The translations under genes were made by a program, and so were the position numbers. A stretch of DNA of 6,757 nucleotides from NCBI GenBank assembly GCA_031288765.1, contig JAITQV010000685.1:1-6757 (forward strand), in the 5' to 3' direction. Shown one piece after another: positions 5,802 to 6,757 of the stretch. Under the pieces are notes generated by a model that made no database searches, was not told the origin of the DNA, and saw only the letters and a list, made by a program, of their open reading frames with translations. The stretch's first letter is position 1, and each line of letters opens with the position of its first letter. This DNA comes from Planctomycetaceae bacterium. Its GTDB lineage: Bacteria; Planctomycetota; Planctomycetia; Pirellulales; Thermoguttaceae.

Positions 5802-5877
5802 TTGTATCTATTCAGTTATTTATCTGAAAATAGGGCTTTCAGCCCGACTTTCGGGATAGCGGACTGAATAGATACAA
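5802..5877. repeat. Compact 76-bp copy of the GAATAGATAC palindromic repeat
   Basis: The ends are a perfect 14-bp inverted pair, TTGTATCTATTCAG (5802-5815) and CTGAATAGATACAA (5864-5877). The interior has two mutually exclusive small stems: GGGCT (5833-5837) with AGCCC (5841-5845), and CCCGA (5843-5847) with TCGGG (5851-5855). AATAGGGCT followed by 28 nt and GAATAGATACA matches the copy at 2502-2549 without gaps. Having both ends, this is the most complete short copy in the window. Its size and fold resemble REP/BIME or small MITE elements. Confidence 0.75.
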
Positions 5878-5917
5878 TATCGGTAAGTTAGCGAAAAGGT
5901 CTATTAACGAATATCTA

Positions 5918-6014
5918 TACTTTCCAAAAGATTGTGGTAAAATATTTTTAGTCGCTTTTGTTTTAAGGTAACTTAAATTTAAGCATATTGATCTTGTTAA
6001 TTTTTTGGAAAGTA
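5918..6014. repeat. 12-bp inverted repeat enclosing the palindrome CTTAAATTTAAG
   Basis: TACTTTCCAAAA (5918-5929) and TTTTGGAAAGTA (6003-6014) are perfect complements 73 nt apart. Between them lies the perfect 12-bp palindrome CTTAAATTTAAG (5972-5983), preceded by TTTAAG (5962-5967), which can also pair with CTTAAA (5972-5977). It ends 51 nt before the start of the secreted gene, in the region expected to hold its promoter or leader. It could be a regulatory structure or another small inverted-repeat element. Confidence 0.5.
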
Positions 6015-6052
6015 CAGTTAAATCTTTCCTATTAATAAAATAAAACCCTTTC

Positions 6053-6058
6053 AAGGAA
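6053..6058 (+). promoter_or_regulatory. Ribosome binding site of the secreted-protein gene
   Basis: AAGGAA lies 7 nt before ATG 6066. Together with the signal peptide that begins at this ATG, it fixes the start. Confidence 0.7.
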
Positions 6059-6065
6059 ACCTAGT

Positions 6066-6757
6066 ATGAAAAAATCGTTTCTTTTTTTGGCAGTTTTTTC
6101 GTTATTGACTATCGAAATTTACGGTGCCGATTTTTGTGTTATTGAAAATCGTTTGAAGCTTTCCCTCGACGACGGAAAAGTCATTACGACTCCAAAAGAA
6201 GGACTTTGGTCAATAGCTACAGATTGGACAAATGATTGGATGTCCGGTTGGAAACATGTTCAGCCGCAAAGTGTAACACATACCGGCGAATGGACACAAT
6301 TACATGGTACACTCGCTCTTCCCGAAGGAAATATGTTGTTGCGGGATTCTTACCGTATGCTTCCTGACGGCAAGCTTCATTGTGTTCGCCGTTTTGAATG
6401 GCAAGGTCCCGACACTTTGAAAAAAACCTCTCTCTCTATTCGTTTCCAGATGCACGGGAAAAATTTGAAACCTCTTCTTCCCGGAATATTGTATTATGGT
6501 AATAAGATGGGCGCTAAAATCAATCCTGAAATTATCCCCGTGTACAACAGTTCTTCCGGCGAATTTGCGATTTTTGAAGAACATCGTTTTCCCATGCCGT
6601 TTGTCATGCTTGAAAATGCAGAACAACAATATGCGGCGGCGGTACACTCCACACCAAGTCCGGTTAGAGGCGCGGTCATTAACGACCAATGGTGGGCAAT
6701 GGGTGTTGAAGCTTATGACGGGTACACGGAATTTGTTCTTTATTCAGGACCGGTTGG
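6066..6757 (+). CDS. Secreted protein of unassigned family, N-terminal part (runs off the window)
   Basis: The open frame runs from ATG 6066 past the window end with no stop (230 codons seen). Residues 1-21 form a clear Sec signal peptide: MKKS basic start, a hydrophobic core (FLFLAVFSLLTIEI), and likely cleavage near YGA-D. The mature part is rich in Trp and aromatic residues, with GLWSIATDW (46-54), WMSGWKH (58-64), GEWTQLHG (74-81), LLRDSYRM (91-98), RRFEWQG (108-114), LPGILYYGN (138-146), FEEHRFPMPFVML (170-182), STPSPVRG (195-202) and DQWWAMG (207-213). This pattern suggests a beta-rich extracellular domain. I recall similar hypothetical secreted proteins in gut and environmental PVC bacteria and Bacteroidota, possibly carbohydrate-related, but I cannot name a family or reaction. 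It is separated from PPDK by a strong terminator and repeats, so it is probably its own unit. Confidence 0.85.
   Translation, partial: MKKSFLFLAVFSLLTIEIYGADFCVIENRLKLSLDDGKVITTPKEGLWSIATDWTNDWMSGWKHVQPQSVTHTGEWTQLHGTLALPEGNMLLRDSYRMLPDGKLHCVRRFEWQGPDTLKKTSLSIRFQMHGKNLKPLLPGILYYGNKMGAKINPEIIPVYNSSSGEFAIFEEHRFPMPFVMLENAEQQYAAAVHSTPSPVRGAVINDQWWAMGVEAYDGYTEFVLYSGPV

Larger units (their letters stand above)
5640..6065. other. 426-bp intergenic region, no convincing gene
   Basis: The stretch between the PPDK terminator and the next start is AT-rich. It contains an 8-bp inverted repeat (5656-5704), the 76-bp palindromic repeat (5802-5877), a 12-bp inverted repeat (5918-6014) and the leader of the next gene. 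The region 5705-5801 shows only short hairpins, such as TCAACAT (5759-5765) with ATGTTGA (5778-5784). Promoter matches for the next gene are weak, for example TTGTTA (5994-5999) with TTAAAT (6018-6023) at 18-bp spacing. Confidence 0.65.

Noticed and set aside
5839..6054. 71-codon open frame on the - strand across the second gap
   Set aside because: It overlaps the 5802-5877 repeat and the 5918-6014 inverted repeat, has composition expected of AT-rich non-coding DNA, and resembles no protein I know. No credible Shine-Dalgarno was evident.
6300..6689. 129-codon - strand frame opposite the secreted gene
   Set aside because: The + strand frame has a ribosome binding site, signal peptide and coherent motifs through the same region, so the - strand frame is a shadow.

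Overview
The window looks like chromosomal DNA of a moderately AT-rich bacterium. It holds four genes, all on the + strand, with ordinary bacterial start signals and wide intergenic gaps carrying palindromic repeats. The secreted TPR-cyclophilin fusion, the wide spacing, the weak or missing Shine-Dalgarno before gene 1, and a secreted protein type I associate with gut or environmental Planctomycetota and Lentisphaerota suggest the PVC group. This assignment is an inference. No marker gene here fixes the taxon.

Layout: 1-129 is a leader with an AT-rich hairpin. 130-1395 encodes an exported peptidyl-prolyl cis-trans isomerase: a helical TPR-like half followed by a complete cyclophilin domain. 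1513-1920 encodes a single-domain bacteriohemerythrin with all seven iron ligands. 1921-2807 is an 887-bp gap without a convincing gene. It holds a nested inverted repeat just after the hemerythrin stop, a 244-bp palindromic element bounded by GTATCTATTC / GAATAGATAC ends, a second partial copy of that repeat, and a good sigma-70-type promoter for the next gene. 2808-5534 encodes a full-length pyruvate, phosphate dikinase (PPDK), followed by a textbook rho-independent terminator. 5535-6065 is a second gap, with a compact 76-bp copy of the same repeat family and two further inverted repeats. 6066 to the window end is the first 230 codons of a secreted protein I cannot assign to a named family.

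The genes do not form an obvious pathway operon. PPDK is a central pyruvate/PEP enzyme, hemerythrin is an O2-binding protein typical of microaerobic or anaerobic bacteria, and the other two products are exported. PPDK appears to be its own transcription unit, with promoter and terminator both visible. The most unusual content is in the gaps: a dispersed palindromic repeat family seen at three places within 3.8 kb, one copy enlarged into a long hairpin, which resembles a REP/MITE-type element. A second point is that PPDK has Ala where the regulatory Thr normally sits, two residues before the catalytic His. I found no CRISPR array, tRNA, rRNA, transposase or phage gene.
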